From Adiantum capillus-veneris (lineage: Eukaryota > Streptophyta > Polypodiopsida > Polypodiales > Pteridaceae), in assembly GCA_014529385.2 (NCBI GenBank), contig CM043958.1:147838385-147902384 (forward strand): a DNA stretch of 64,000 nt, in the 5' to 3' direction. This document shows, piece after piece, positions 1-11,288 of this stretch. Within the stretch, counting starts at the first letter, position 1; every line of letters begins with the position of its first letter. The notes beneath the pieces were generated by a model. The model saw only the letters and a program-made list of their open reading frames with translations, was not told the DNA's origin and ran no database searches. Both the position numbers and the translations under genes were made by a program.

Positions 1-116
1 AGTGAGAGCTCATTATTCTTTGTATGTATAAAGAATAAGGAGATAAGTGTGGGCAACCGAACACTGGCCGACAGACATGGGCAAAGCACGGTGAGGCACA
101 CCGCCTTTACCTAACA
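1..116 (-). repeat. E1 3' LTR, partial
   Basis: This matches 3170-3284 with few differences. On the minus strand it begins TGTTAGGTAAAGGCGG, the same start as the other LTR. The rest lies beyond the window edge. Confidence 0.85.
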
Positions 117-126
117 TTCTCCCACT
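117..126 (-). other. E1 polypurine tract
   Basis: On the minus strand this reads AGTGGGAGAA directly before the TG of the 3' LTR, the expected place for the plus-strand primer of a copia element. Confidence 0.75.
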
Positions 127-130
127 AAAG

Positions 131-1360
131 GCTCTGTGTCGATAATTAGCAAGAAGACTAGCCTACAACTAGTATATACAAGAGGTGAGAGAAGACGGCT
201 CTCAACCTATGCCCACTGGCCCACTCTGTAACCGCTCTAGTGTAGATGCAATATGCATACCACTAGGACTAGAGCCACGATGACACTCCTCATGCAGGTA
301 TCGTGTGACGACCTGCATGGCTCCACAATGCACAATGCCAGTGTCAATCATCGCACGACTGACAACTCCCACTGCAAATGCACCAACTGCATAAGCAAGA
401 TTAGGTCTTGAGACCAAAAGGTCAGACATGAGAGACCTGAAAGCCGACAAAACATGGACTATGTGTGCCAACCTATCCCTTTCAGCAACCTCAGTGCCAT
501 ATCTGCTGAGAATGACTGCAAAACCAAAAAATTCCAACACCACTGCAATCACACACAGATGTCTTAAGGACACTGTCACCCTCAAATGTATCAGATGCAT
601 CATAGAACAATGCATTGATCTCTGGCTCAATTGATGTCATCTCAACTGATGACTGACCAAGTTGTGCATCCCCAGAGATATCACTGTCTGCGTGAACGTC
701 ACCACAAGACAAATGCACAACATGCTCTCCATGCAGCACATCCGCAAAAGAGACACATCTCGTCTCTCGCTCCAAACATGGCTGCAAATACACAGAGACT
801 ACACCGCCTCGTGTGTCAGAAATATGCAAAGGGTATATCTGACCACTCCTAGCACCTCTGGCTATCACTAGTGATCCCCTGTGCATATGAAATGACCACT
901 TTCCAAGTAGTACACAATGTCCACTACTTTGCACAACTGATGGACTGAAATGAGACTCTGACTGAGTCCTGGTACATAACGTACATCTCGTAGCGTAAGC
1001 GATGCACCGCTAGGTAAAGACATGCATACATCTCCAGCACCCTCTATGTCATATACTGAACCATCAGCAAACTGCACACAACCAAGTCTTCCACTAGAGA
1101 AAGAGAAAAACAAATCACGACGTGGCATCACGTGAACAAATGCATGCTCGTCTAGTAGAAAACGTGTAGACAATGTGCTATCCCAAGACACAAAGTAGTC
1201 TGAAGGTAACCTAGACTCAAAAGTGACATGGCCGTCACATGCATAGTCTCTAGCATCTGTCCTCATAGTAGAGTACCATGCATCTGCCTCTTCGCTTTCT
1301 CATACGCTTGAAGCAACGACGCCTAATATGCCCACCGTGGCCGTAGTGCCAACATGTCAG
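131..1360 (-). pseudogene. E1 copia gag-pol remnant (zinc knuckle, protease, pre-integrase, RT tail)
   Basis: Reading leftwards on the minus strand, 1313-1354 encodes a nucleocapsid zinc knuckle (C-W-H-Y-G-H-G-G-H-I-R-R-R-C) in which the second Cys is Tyr. At 868-1266 comes a copia protease-like stretch with FADGSVYDIEGAGDV and LRDVRYVPGLSQSLIS; the expected catalytic D-S-[GA] position reads D-E-H. At 760-934 follows the GAG-pre-integrase signature GSLVIARGARSGQIYPLHI. At about 260-420 it jumps to the end of the copia reverse transcriptase (SRPNLAYAVG, VVSRAM, VVTRYLHEE). The integrase core and the YVDD region are absent. Frame changes separate the blocks, so no polyprotein can be made. Confidence 0.75.
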
Positions 1361-2295
1361 TCGCGATTGTGAACAAGAACTGCCTCTAACCTGAAGGATC
1401 TCCATATCCATGCCAAAACTATAGCAAACAATGCTCGCGATCCCAAGACTCTCTCACCCGAGAGCAAACCACTATCTCAAGCAAAGAAGGTGAGCAAATA
1501 GTCAAGCTCACTAGCTTCTGCAATAGGCATACATATCTGGCAAAATTTTGGCAAAGTCTCCTTTGTAACTGGAGCAAAAACTCAAGAGTAAATCGTAATG
1601 GAGACAACAACAAATGCCCAAATGGCCAATCTGGGAATGTACTCGTTTGAAATCACCTCACAAAGTCATACACAGAGTCAAACCGCTCTAGCGGGAGTAT
1701 CACTCAACGGCGCCACAAATGGCATACATATGTGAGTGAAAAACTACTGCCAAAACGTGGCAATGAATGACCAATGTGCCAGAAAACCATAGCATACACA
1801 ACTCCTCACTCCTACGAGAGTGGGTACAAGAACCCAAACTGTCTCCAAATTGACAAAATCTATCAATGTGAGCTAAGCTCGATCACAAACTATGCGAGTA
1901 AACTCTAGTCACTATCCCACAAAAGCATACACAAAGCAAAAGCTCAAGACACATGCTGTGTCGAAACCGGTATGCAATCCAAAACGCTGCAGAAGATGTC
2001 ATTAACTAAAATGGCAACACCTGTGGAAGTACTAGAGCTGGGAGTCAAAACTGGAAGCTCCAAATGTTCGAGCACTCACAGCTCAAGACATAAAATGTAG
2101 AGCGAAACACGCTCGCGATGCACCACCCAAAAGGGAAAACACTGCACGCAAATCCTGAGTGCTACACGCAATTGCAATCTCGATTGCACCAACGATGCAC
2201 ATAAAACTGTTGGGAAAATTTCACCAGAGTTTTGTCAGCAAAACAGCTACAAAACAAGTAACCAAAGTGATTGCACGCTCAAAACCATGAGCAAC

Positions 2296-2427
2296 CAAAC
2301 CACACTCCAAATGCATGCACCAATCTCCACACTTTGCATACATCATTGCAAACACAACCAAGCGCATCAAACCACACTCCAAATGCATGCACCAATCTCC
2401 ACACTTTGCATACATCATTGCAAACAC
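2296..2427. repeat. 72-bp tandem duplication inside E1
   Basis: A 60-bp stretch beginning CAAACCACACTCC occurs at 2296-2355 and again at 2368-2427, identical by eye and in phase at 72 bp. It lies in the E1 leader/gag side. The small ORFs over it are low-complexity translations of the repeat. Confidence 0.85.
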
Positions 2428-3037
2428 CTGCAAATCTAGTACATAAATACCTGCTCTACCTGAAACTGCCAAAAAACATGCTCGAGGCATACATTGCTGA
2501 GCTCAAACTGCAATCACATGAGTCTCACTGAGCATTAGACCGCACAAATCATACATCGTATCCTCCCACATGTGAGCAAACTTGCAGCCAATACCACTCT
2601 CACATCCGAGAGCAAACCATGTGTGGAATCCTTGGCACACAATAAACAGCTGCTGCTGTAGAAATTTCAGAGGTCAAAATTAGTTAAAATGGACATCACC
2701 ATTGCATTTGGAGCATGCCAAAACCCAAGGTACACCCTAACCTTGCATAAATCGCATTCCGTATGTAAAAGTTATGCAAAAGACACTGTTTTGGACACCG
2801 AAAAATGACCTACGAAAATGAAAATCTGCATTCTTTCTCTGCAAGTATGGCTACAAAAAAGCATACAGACTTACAATCACCCTTCTCTCAAGCTTGGGAA
2901 TGTCCCTCAAGCTTCCATGAGCACAGATCTGGTGGTTGCTCACCGATCTCAAGCTTCCACCGAAAGCGAGCTCACCATAGCCGAAAGCTCACTTCTCTGT
3001 AGCACTCCATCTATTGCGAAGCCAAAGCTCTGATACC

Positions 3038-3284
3038 TGTTGTGAGTACATGGATATAGTGCACGTGCGTAGAGAGTGCGAAGGGGAGAGAGGGAGAGAG
3101 AGAACACGACACAGGATGTGGGTGGAGCTCCCAAATCTCACTATGTGAGCACCATGTGAGAATCTAAGTGAGAGCTCCTTATTCTTTGTACACATACAAA
3201 GAATAAGGAGATAAGTGTGGGCAACCGGACACTGGCCAGCGGACATGGGCAAAGCACGGTGAGGCACACCGCCTTTATCTAACA
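3038..3284 (-). repeat. E1 5' LTR with adjacent primer-binding site
   Basis: This 247-bp LTR has TG...CA ends on the minus strand. Immediately downstream on that strand (plus coordinates 3026-3037) is GGTATCAGAGCT, complementary to the 3' end of plant initiator methionine tRNA. An internal short inverted repeat (about 3179-3205, CTTATTCTTTGTA / TACAAAGAATAAG) could fold as a hairpin. Confidence 0.85.
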
Positions 3285-4046
3285 CTCACTACCATGAATG
3301 GTAGTTTTTTCACATTATTAGATGTGCAGTATGTGCTTGATTGTTGAAAAACACTCTTCTATGTACTTAAGATGAAAACTTAGTCTTATTGTCATGATTG
3401 TAGAAAGAAAAATATGCAATCCATAGTTTCAATGATACTATTGTTGCTCACAACTGTAAGATCCTCGATTTTTAGGTCTCTTTTAAAAATAAGAAAAATA
3501 GATTCCAATGTCTACTTTTTAAATTTTTAGTTCAAAATGCTCGTTTGACAGTGTTGTAAGGTTTTAAAGTAAAAAGAAAAGTTGTTTTCATGTTCTAGTA
3601 CGTCAAACATACGTTCGTTTGGTTTTGAAAAAGTTACTTTTTTAAAAGCTTTTCATATTTTTTGTACTTTTTTTGGTGTGAAAAGCAGAGCCAGCTTCTT
3701 AATCTATGATTCAATTTTTTCTAAATCTGTTTTTTGAATGCTTTTCACGATATTTTTAGCTTTTCATGTTTTTTGGTGCTTAAAGTGAGTTCATTTTCTT
3801 ATTCGAATAGACAAGGAAAACCCGTGGTTCAATTTTTATTTTTTTTAACGTTATTTTTAGCTTTTTGTGCTATTCAAAGTTTTTTGAAAAGCAATATGCT
3901 TTTTAAGAAGACCTAAAACTAAAAATATTTTTTTTAGTCACCATAGGGTATAAAAAAGGACATATTATAAAAAACGGCATCGAATTAAATTTTTTTACGG
4001 TAATTATTTTTATAAAAGCCGGCGCTATAAATACATATATTCAAGA
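3285..4046. other. AT-rich spacer, no gene seen
   Basis: Many T-runs and only short ORFs. I found no domain, RNA gene or repeat partner elsewhere in the window. Confidence 0.6.
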
Positions 4047-4664
4047 TGCTATTTTGACTTGACTCGTGTGTTATGTTTTCTTTGATAGTGTCGATACAAG
4101 ATTAGAATCACCTACATCGTTTAGCCTTAGATGAAAGGGTTGTTGACCTAGGGCTTTGCTGAATCGGGGGGTGTTGCCTATATCTTCTTTTTTGTTAGGC
4201 TCGTCTACATGGTTAGTGTGTCGGAGATTGAACCACGGACATGGCTAACGCATTGGAGATCTTGCCTTGGCTTTGCTTAAACACTCAATGCTGGGCATTG
4301 AAGAAGCGTGACGTCTACACCGACACGGTTGGTGTTGATTTCCTACCACTTGTTGGTATTTGGTATCCTTTTAGAGCTTGGGTTCATGAGGGAGATGAAA
4401 CGGTCTTAGCTTACATCTGGCCTAGGTATGTTGGAGGTGTTGTGACTTGCTCGCGACAAAGTGAAATTATCTCTATCCGTAGTAGAGCGGCAGTGGATGG
4501 GTGGACCGGTTGATCCCTACACAAGGTCTGGTGCTCTGCTAGTCATCTATATTTTTGATATTATGGTATACCTAGATTTTATTAATACACTAATTCATGG
4601 TTGCATGTTTCGTTTAGATAGGACATTTAAAGATTTTCTTTTGTCATTCTTCTATGTCTCTATG

Positions 4665-4702
<38 letters not shown>

Positions 4703-4963
4703 GCAATGCGATATATACATATATTCACTGTTCACTTTGTCATTTTCTTTACACTTTCATTCATACCACCCATTCAGAGGTAGCACTAGTCCCTAGGTGC
4801 TTCTGGATGCTGTCTGGCTCATGGCTTGAACTAAATGCTAGGTCATGCGTTGAGAACTCCTCCCCCATGTAAATGCTTCCACAACTCTAATGTATATTGA
4901 AGTTGTATAAAGGGTGTAAATTGTGTAACTTCTACATAGACCCTTGGAGAGGGATATCTCTCA
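4047..4963 (+). repeat. E2 5' LTR (old copy)
   Basis: About 0.9 kb, matching 26787-27609 along its whole length at roughly 80% by eye, with a gap of about 80 bp near 4500-4580. Both copies carry a CT microsatellite (here 4667-4698) and end in TATCTCTCA. A PBS-like sequence follows this copy but not the other, which marks this as the 5' LTR. The left edge is approximate: a few bases of similarity (ATATTCAA) extend upstream of the TG. Confidence 0.6.
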
Positions 4964-4965
4964 CG

Positions 4966-4978
4966 TGGTATTGGAGCC
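4966..4978 (+). other. E2 primer-binding site (degenerate initiator-Met type)
   Basis: TGGTATTGGAGCC lies two bases after the LTR end. It differs from TGGTATCAGAGCC at two positions, consistent with an aged element. Confidence 0.6.
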
Positions 4979-5659
4979 TAAGATTATAGGAATAGCATGA
5001 AGCCTGATACTAGTCGGGTTAGTTTTACATCATGCACGCATTCATGCATGCCATTTGAAAAAAGAATACTATTTTCATGATGCAATTATGAGACATTGAT
5101 TGGTGACACTTGTTTGAATTGTCTTCTTGTGTGGATTTATGTGGTATTGGGTTACAATGAATTGATTGGAGTATCATACATGTGTATTAAGGAATTCTTT
5201 CAATGTTTGTTTTGTAGTTAACAATGGCGCCTAAGGTGATGATGGAATGCTTTAGCAAGGGGAACGAAGTTTTGGCCATAGTTCTCAACATGATTACCGA
5301 GGGATGCAAGGGAACTCTTTTACCTTGACATCGGGACCAAAGTCTTTGCAACGCCAGGATCCATCACTTGTTAGAAGAGTATTGACCGTAGTTACCTCAC
5401 TCGTAACCGAGAATCTTTCTGTGAACTCTTTCGCGATATTGATGATGTTAGCCAAAAGAATTGGTTTACAACCTCAGGCTACTCCAACTTAGGATGTGGC
5501 TAGGTCTAGGAGATATGTACTGTTACTTGACAATGTGCTTAGATACTTAGAATTATCAAAGTTGCCAAGAATTCTAAAGCACTTGCTGCCATCATAGAGA
5601 AGGAAAGACTAGAAGATAACTATAGACCACACTATTATATGGGAGGTTTAAGGAAACTT
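4979..5659 (+). other. E2 leader/5' body remnant, left of the E3 insertion
   Basis: After the PBS there is a leader, then ATG at 5224 opening a short frame (MAPKVMMECFSKGNEV...) that stops at about 5328. Near 5570-5660 another frame reads ALAAIIEKERLEDNYRP and runs into the E3 target site. Neither stretch matches a domain I recognise. Continuity with 11289 onward is shown by the CTAGT duplication around E3. Confidence 0.4.
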
Positions 5660-5664
5660 CTAGT
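5660..5664 (+). repeat. E3 target-site duplication, left
   Basis: CTAGT here is repeated exactly at 11284-11288, just outside the 3' LTR. Confidence 0.95.
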
Positions 5665-5884
5665 TGTTAAGTATGAAGCCTGATTTACCCTTGTAATTTT
5701 CTGTGGTAAAAGCGCACATTTGTAAGGCCCCCATTATGAGGAGAAGCCATCGTGCGTGAAGGAAAATCAGTCACCGGAAACCAAAAATTTTCACGGACAA
5801 GAATCAGGGGAAACTTTAAAGGCCTCGGGGGCGGAGGCCCCCGAGACTTTTTTCACCGGAATATTCTTTTTTGCCGGAATATTA

Positions 5885-6000
5885 TGGCCGGACGGCGGCC
5901 GGAAAGTGGTCGGAAAACAACCGGTCGGTTGGCCGGTGGCCGGTAGTCAATGGCCGATGGCCGGTGGCCGGTGGTCGGAAGTCAATGGCCGGTGGCCGAA
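5885..6000 (+). repeat. GC-rich minisatellite in the E3 5' LTR
   Basis: Imperfect tandem units are built from GGCCGGTGG and GTCGGAAGTCAAT. The 3' LTR equivalent (about 10692-10830) has an extra 21 bp of the same units, so the array changed length after insertion or during template switching. It lies in the presumed U3 promoter region. Confidence 0.8.
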
Positions 6001-6128
6001 TCCAAAAGAGGACTTGTCTTCTCAAGGGCGGCCACACATGGGCGGATTGGAGGGTCCGATTTGGACTTATTCGCACAAGGGCGGCTACACATGGCTGTCT
6101 CTCATAAGAGAGGGCAGCCCTTTTAGCC

Positions 6129-6135
6129 TATAAAA
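6129..6135 (+). promoter_or_regulatory. TATA box in the E3 5' LTR
   Basis: TATAAAA in the context GCCTATAAAAGGAGG, repeated at 10960-10966 in the 3' LTR. It is the best core promoter candidate for the element transcript. Confidence 0.7.
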
Positions 6136-6452
6136 GGAGGCCATTTCTACACACATTTCATAGTGTGAAGTTGATGCAACAAGATGAGTGTGAGGTGGTG
6201 AGAGTGAAGCAAGGCGGGAGCTCCATTAAGGGTATAATCCCTTTGTAAACTACTTCTTGTTTTGAAGTACTGAAGCCATTGAGTGGCTGCTTTTTCGTGG
6301 ACGTAGCCCACATTGGGTGAACCACGTATATCGTGTGTACTCTCTCTCTCTCTCTCTCTCTCTACTCTATAATCTCGTGTATATAAATCTGTCTCTCTCC
6401 ATTAAGTAATCTACTCAATTATCTATTTAGCTACGTCTTATTTCCTAACAAC

Positions 6453-6464
6453 TGGTATCAGAGC
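6453..6464 (+). other. E3 primer-binding site
   Basis: TGGTATCAGAGC, two bases after the LTR, is a perfect match to the initiator-Met tRNA 3' end used by most plant copia elements. Confidence 0.9.
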
Positions 6465-6523
6465 AAGGTTTGCTCGTAGCTAAATTATCTCAAGGAAAGG
6501 ATTCCTTGAATTGAGTGGGAGTT

Positions 6524-9500
6524 ATGGCGGAGGAAGGGAAGCTCAAGATTGAGAAGTTCAACGGCAAAAACTACCAACATTGGAAGATGCAGATTGAAGA
6601 CTATCTCGACCAGAAGGACCTCTATTTGCCACTAGGCGGTCTTGCGAAGAAGCCCGCAACAATGGCAGATGAAGCATGGATTGTCCTTGATAGAAAGGCA
6701 ATGGGAACAATCTGGTTAAGCTTGGAGTCAACGGTGGCCTTCAATGTTTCGGAGATGAAGACCACGGAGGACTTGATGAAGTCACTTGACGACTTCTACG
6801 AGAAACCATCGGCATCCAATAAGGTATTTCTTATGAAGCGCTTGTTCAATCTAAAGATGGCAGAGAATGGTTCAGTTGCAGAACACCTAAATGACTTTAA
6901 CACAAACATAAGTCAACTTCGATCAGTGAAAATCAATTTCGATGACGAAGTGCGAGCTCTCCTTATACTATCATCTCTACCGGATAGTTGGGATAGCCTT
7001 GTGATGGCTGTAAGTAATTCTATCTCTGGCACAAATACTCTTAAGTTTGATGATGTTGTGGGTGTTCTCCTAAGCCAGGAAATGCGAAGGAGAAGCACAG
7101 GAGAATCATCAAGTGCTGCACTATCAGTGGAAACAAGAGGAAGGCTTAAGGAGAGGTTCAAAAACCAAAAGGGTTGTGATCGCTCAAGGCGGAGCAAGTC
7201 ACGCACAAAGTCAGTTCTTGAATGTTGGAACTGCGGCAAGAAGAGCCACGTCAAGAAGGATTGCTGGTCCAAGAAGAAGAAGAAGAAGAAGGAGACAGAG
7301 TCTCAAGACAACAAGCTAACATCGGAGGCCAATGTGGCAGGTAAAGTAGAGCAAGATGCTCTAATTCTCTCATTAGACAATGTGTCTAATTCCTGGATAG
7401 TAGATTCCGGGGCTTCATTCCATGCGACACCACACAAGCAACATTTCCAAGACTACACCAAAGGTAATTTTGGGTATGTATACTTGGGAGATGATGAAGC
7501 TTGTGAGATTGTCGGCAAAGGTACAGTTTCTGTCAAAACTGCTAACGAAAATGAATGGAAGCTTAAAGATGTTAGGCATGTTCCTTCTCTTCGCAAAAAT
7601 TTGATCTCTACAGGACAATTGGACGATGAAGGTCACAACATTGCATTCGGAAACAAACGGTGGAAGATCTCAAAGGGATCTTTGGTGGTTGCCAAGGGTG
7701 AAAAAGTCGGTACACTTTACTTGTGTACTGTTAGCATGCAACCTTCAGCTTGTGCACCAACTACAGAAGTTGACAGTGCGGTGTGGCACTACCGACTTGG
7801 GCATATGAGTGCCAAAGGAATGCAAATCCTTCAAACAAAGAAGCTTCTACCAGGTTTGAAAGAAGTGGACTTAGAGTTCTGTGAAGATTGTGTTTATGGT
7901 AAACAAAAGAGGGTAAAATTTCAAAAATCAGGAAATGAAAGAAAAAATAAAAAACTTGAGTTGGTTCATTCTGATGTTTGGGTCCTGCAAGTACACCATC
8001 ACTTGGTGGCTCATTGTACTATGTAACATTCATAGAAGATGCGACTAGAAAAACATGGGTTTATGTCATGAAGAATAAATTCGATGTATTTTCCATATTT
8101 CAAAGGTGGAAAGCCTTTGTGGAGAATGAAATAGGTACCAAGGTTAAATGCATCAGATCCGACAATGGAGGCGAATATTGCAGCCAAGCTTTTGAAAGCT
8201 TTTGTGCTAGCAATGGCATTCAGAAGCAAAGGACAACCCCAAGGAAACCTCAACAAAATGGGATTTCGGAAAGGATGAATAGGACAATCATGGAATGAGC
8301 ACGAAGCATGCGGCTACATGCAGGCCTATCGCTTGAGCTTTGGGCAGAAGCTGTAAGTACGTTTGTGTACTTAATCAATCGGTCACCCTCAACGGCATTG
8401 GATGGGGGAGTTCCAGAAGAGGCATGGACAGGTAAACCGGTGAATTATGCATTTCTCAAAGTTTTTGGGTGTGAGGCTTTCATGCACATAGATAGAAGCC
8501 TAAGATCAAAGCTAGATGCAAAGTCCAAAAAGTGTTTCTTCATTGGCTATGGAGAAGGAGACTTTGGGTATCGCCTATGCAATCCTGAAGATGGTAAAAT
8601 ATTAAGGAGTAGGGATGTAATTTTTAACGAACAAAATATGTACAAAGATTACTTGGAAAGAAAACAAACAAAAGAAACAGGTGATGAGTACATGGAGCTT
8701 GAGGACGGTGAAGACTCAAGGACTGCAAACGGTGACAATGTGCAACAACGTCAACCAAATGAGGAGCCTCAACCTATTCCCCGAAGATCTACAAGAGCAA
8801 GTAGACCTCCATAAAGGTTTGTTCCTTCCTTCAACCATCTCTTGATCTCAGATTCTGGAGAGCCGGAATCATATGAAGAAGCTATGCAACATGAATCCAA
8901 AGAAGAATGGACGAAGAGCATGCAAGTGGAGATGGACTCACTACATCGCAACCAAACATGGGAGTTGGTTGAGTTGCCTAAAGGTAAGCGGGTACTTCAA
9001 AACAAATGGGTGTACAAGCTAAAGGAAGAAGAAGGTGGGAAGAAAAGGTACAAGTCTAGGCTTGTGGTAAAAGGTTTTTCTCAAAAGAAAGGTATTGACT
9101 TCAATGAAATATTTTCTCCTGTTGTAAAAATGAACTCAATTAGGCTTGTCTTAAGCCTTGTGGCTGCTCATGATCTAAATCTCGAGCAAATGGATGTAAA
9201 TACGGCATTCCCTCACGGTGACTTAGAGGAGGAAATCTACATGCTTCAACCAAAGGGGTATGAAGTAAAAGGTAAGGAGAAAATGGTTTGCAGATTAAAG
9301 AAGAGCTTGTATGGTTTAAAGCAAGCATCAAGACAATGGTACTTGAAGTTTGATCGATGGATGTTGGATCATGGATTCAAAAGATGCAACTCGGATCACT
9401 GCGTCTACACGGAGAATTTGGGAGATGGGAAATTCATCATCCTAATGTTGTATGTTGATGACATGTTGATTGCAAGTGCTAACATACAGGACATCAAAGA

Positions 9501-10413
9501 CCTAAAAGAGGAGCTGTCCAAATCTTTTTCAATGAAATATTTAGGTGCTGCAAAGAGGATACTTGGTATGAAAATATCAAGGGACAGGACGAAGAAGACA
9601 ATAAAGCTATCTCAAGAAGATTACATCAAGAAGGTACTAGAAAGGTTTGCAATGCAAAATGCAAAACCAGTTTCTACACCTTTGGCTGGTCATTTTAAAC
9701 TAACGAAGGATATGTGTCCAAAGACACAAGAGGAGATATCCTATATGTCTAAAGTTCCATATGCTGTAGCGGTAGGTTCTCTAATGTATGCTATGGTCTA
9801 GACAAGGCCAGACATTGCACATGCAGTGGGAGTTGTGAGTAGGTTCATGGACAACCCAGGTAAAGAGCATTGGCAAGCTGTGAAGTGGATACTTAGGTAT
9901 CTAAAGGGGACAACAACAAATGCTTTGTATTTTGGAGGAACTGATATTTTTCTAGAAGGGTATGCTGATGCAGATATGGCAGGTGACAAAGATACTCGAA
10001 GGAGCACTACTGGCTATGTGTTCACGGTTGGAGGCACAACAATAAGCTGGGCGTCAAAGCTGCAGAAAGTGGTTTCACTTTCTACCACGGAAGCAGAGTA
10101 TGTAGCAATGACGGAGGCAAGCAAAGAAATTCTGTGGCTTCACAGATTCTTAGAAGAGCTTGGATTCAAACAAGACAATTGTGTCTTGTACAGTGATAGC
10201 CAAAGCGCTATCCATCTTGCGAAGAACTCAACCTTTCATTCAAGGACAAAGCACATTGAGGTGAGATATCACTTCATACGCACTCTTTTGGAAGAGGGAC
10301 AACTAAAGCTAGGAAAGGTGCATACAAGTGAAAATCCTGCAGACATGTTTACAAAGGTGGTCAACAAGGAGAAGTTGAGCTTTTGCTCATCTTCAATCGG
10401 CATTCAAGGATAA
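6524..10413 (+). pseudogene. E3 copia gag-pol polyprotein, one frameshift and three stops
   Basis: The ATG at 6524 (MAEEGKLKIEKFNGKNY) is the natural start; an upstream GTG at 6515 is in frame but unlikely. Domains in order are: gag of the UBN2/Retrotran_gag type; zinc knuckle CWNCGKKSHVKKDC at 7223-7264; protease DSGAS with DSG at 7403-7411; integrase HHCC motif (WHYRLGH ... CEDC, about 7784-7900) and core (SDNGGEY near 8159, with the downstream NGISERMNRT); reverse transcriptase with YVDD at 9451-9462; and RNase H with the TTEAEY and SDSQSAIHLAKN motifs. A one-base deletion near 7980 shifts frame just before the integrase core. In-frame stops follow at 8296 (TGA), 8812 (TAA) and 9799 (TAG). 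The product would be a virus-like-particle polyprotein for cytoplasmic reverse transcription and nuclear integration, but this copy cannot make it. Confidence 0.92.
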
Positions 10414-10462
10414 GAAGCCAGAATGGAAAGCAGTCACAGGTTTGGTTTGGAGATCAGTCTCC

Positions 10463-10473
10463 AAGTGGGAGAT
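10463..10473 (+). other. E3 polypurine tract
   Basis: AAGTGGGAGAT immediately precedes the TG of the 3' LTR. Confidence 0.85.
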
Positions 10474-11283
10474 TGTTAAGTATGGAGCCTGATTTACCCT
10501 TGTAATTTTTTGTGGTAAAAGCGCACATTTGTAAGGCCCCCATTATGAGGAGAAGCCATCGTGCGTGAAGGAAAATCACTCACCAGAAACCAAAAATTTT
10601 CACGGATAAGAATCGAGGGAAACTTTAAAGGCCTCGGGGACGGAGGCCCCCAAGAATTTTTTTCGCCGGAATATTCTTTTTCGCCGGAATATTATGGCCG
10701 GACGGTGGCCGGAAAGTGGTCGGAAAACAACCGGTTGGTTGGCCGGTGGCCGGTAGTCAATGGCCGATGGCCGGTGGTCGGAAGTCAATGGCCGGTGGCC
10801 GGTGGTCGGAAGTCAATGGCCGGTGGCCGAATTCAAAAGCGGACTTGTCTTCTCAAGGGCGGCCACACATGGGCGGATTGGAGGGTCGGATTTGGACTTA
10901 TTCGCACAAGGGCGGCTACACCTGGTTGTCTCTCATAAGAGAGGGCAGCCCTTTTAGCCTATAAAAGGAGGCCATTTCTACACACATTTCATAGTGTGAA
11001 GTTGATGCAACAAGATGAGTGTGAGGTGGTGAGAGTGAAGCAAGGCGGGAGCTCCATTAAGGGTATAATCCCTTTGTAAACTACTTCTTGTTTTGAAGTA
11101 CTGAAGCCATTGAGTGGCTGCTTTCCCGTGGACGTAGCCCACATTGGGTGAACCACGTATATCGTGTGTACTCTCTCTCTCTCTCTCTCTCTCTCTACTC
11201 TATAATCTCGTGTATATAAATCTGTCTCTCTCCATTAAGTAATCTACTCAATTATCTATTTAGCTACGTCTTATTTCCTAACA
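10474..11283 (+). repeat. E3 3' LTR
   Basis: 810 bp, TGTTAAG...CCTAACA, about 97% identical to 5665-6450 outside length changes. TATA box at 10960-10966 and CT run at about 11170-11196. Confidence 0.95.
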
Positions 11284-11288
11284 CTAGT
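11284..11288 (+). repeat. E3 target-site duplication, right
   Basis: CTAGT, identical to 5660-5664. Confidence 0.95.

Larger units (their letters stand above)
1..3284 (-). mobile_element. E1: internally deleted Ty1/copia element, cut by the window start
   Basis: The 116 bp at 1-116 and the last 115 bp of 3038-3284 are near-identical direct repeats, the signature of an LTR pair. Read on the minus strand, the right copy is the 5' LTR (starts TGTTAG, ends ACAACA). It is followed at once by an initiator-Met type primer-binding site, and a polypurine tract precedes the left copy. The internal region is only about 2.9 kb, against more than 4 kb for an autonomous copia element. It holds decayed gag/protease, GAG-pre-integrase and the tail of reverse transcriptase, with no integrase core or RT centre. 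The copy is therefore a deletion derivative. The left LTR runs out of the window, so the target duplication cannot be tested. Confidence 0.85.
5665..6450 (+). repeat. E3 5' LTR
   Basis: It starts TGTTAAG and ends CCTAACA. It contains a GGCCGGTGG-rich minisatellite (about 5885-6000), a TATA box and a CT microsatellite (about 6340-6363) downstream of the presumed transcription start. Confidence 0.95.
5665..11283 (+). mobile_element. E3: complete Ty1/copia retrotransposon, 5.6 kb
   Basis: All parts are present in order: TSD CTAGT, 786-bp 5' LTR, PBS, gag-pol, polypurine tract, 810-bp 3' LTR, TSD CTAGT. The LTRs differ by about 20 substitutions plus a 21-bp repeat-unit difference and a CT-length difference, so the insertion is fairly young. 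The domain order (gag, protease, integrase, RT, RNase H) defines Ty1/copia, and the protein resembles the Tnt1-type polyproteins of plants. One frameshift and three in-frame stops make this copy inactive. It interrupts the E2 body. Confidence 0.95.

Noticed and set aside
2221-2531. Cys/Met-rich ORFs on both strands
   Set aside because: They are translations of the 72-bp tandem repeat in E1.
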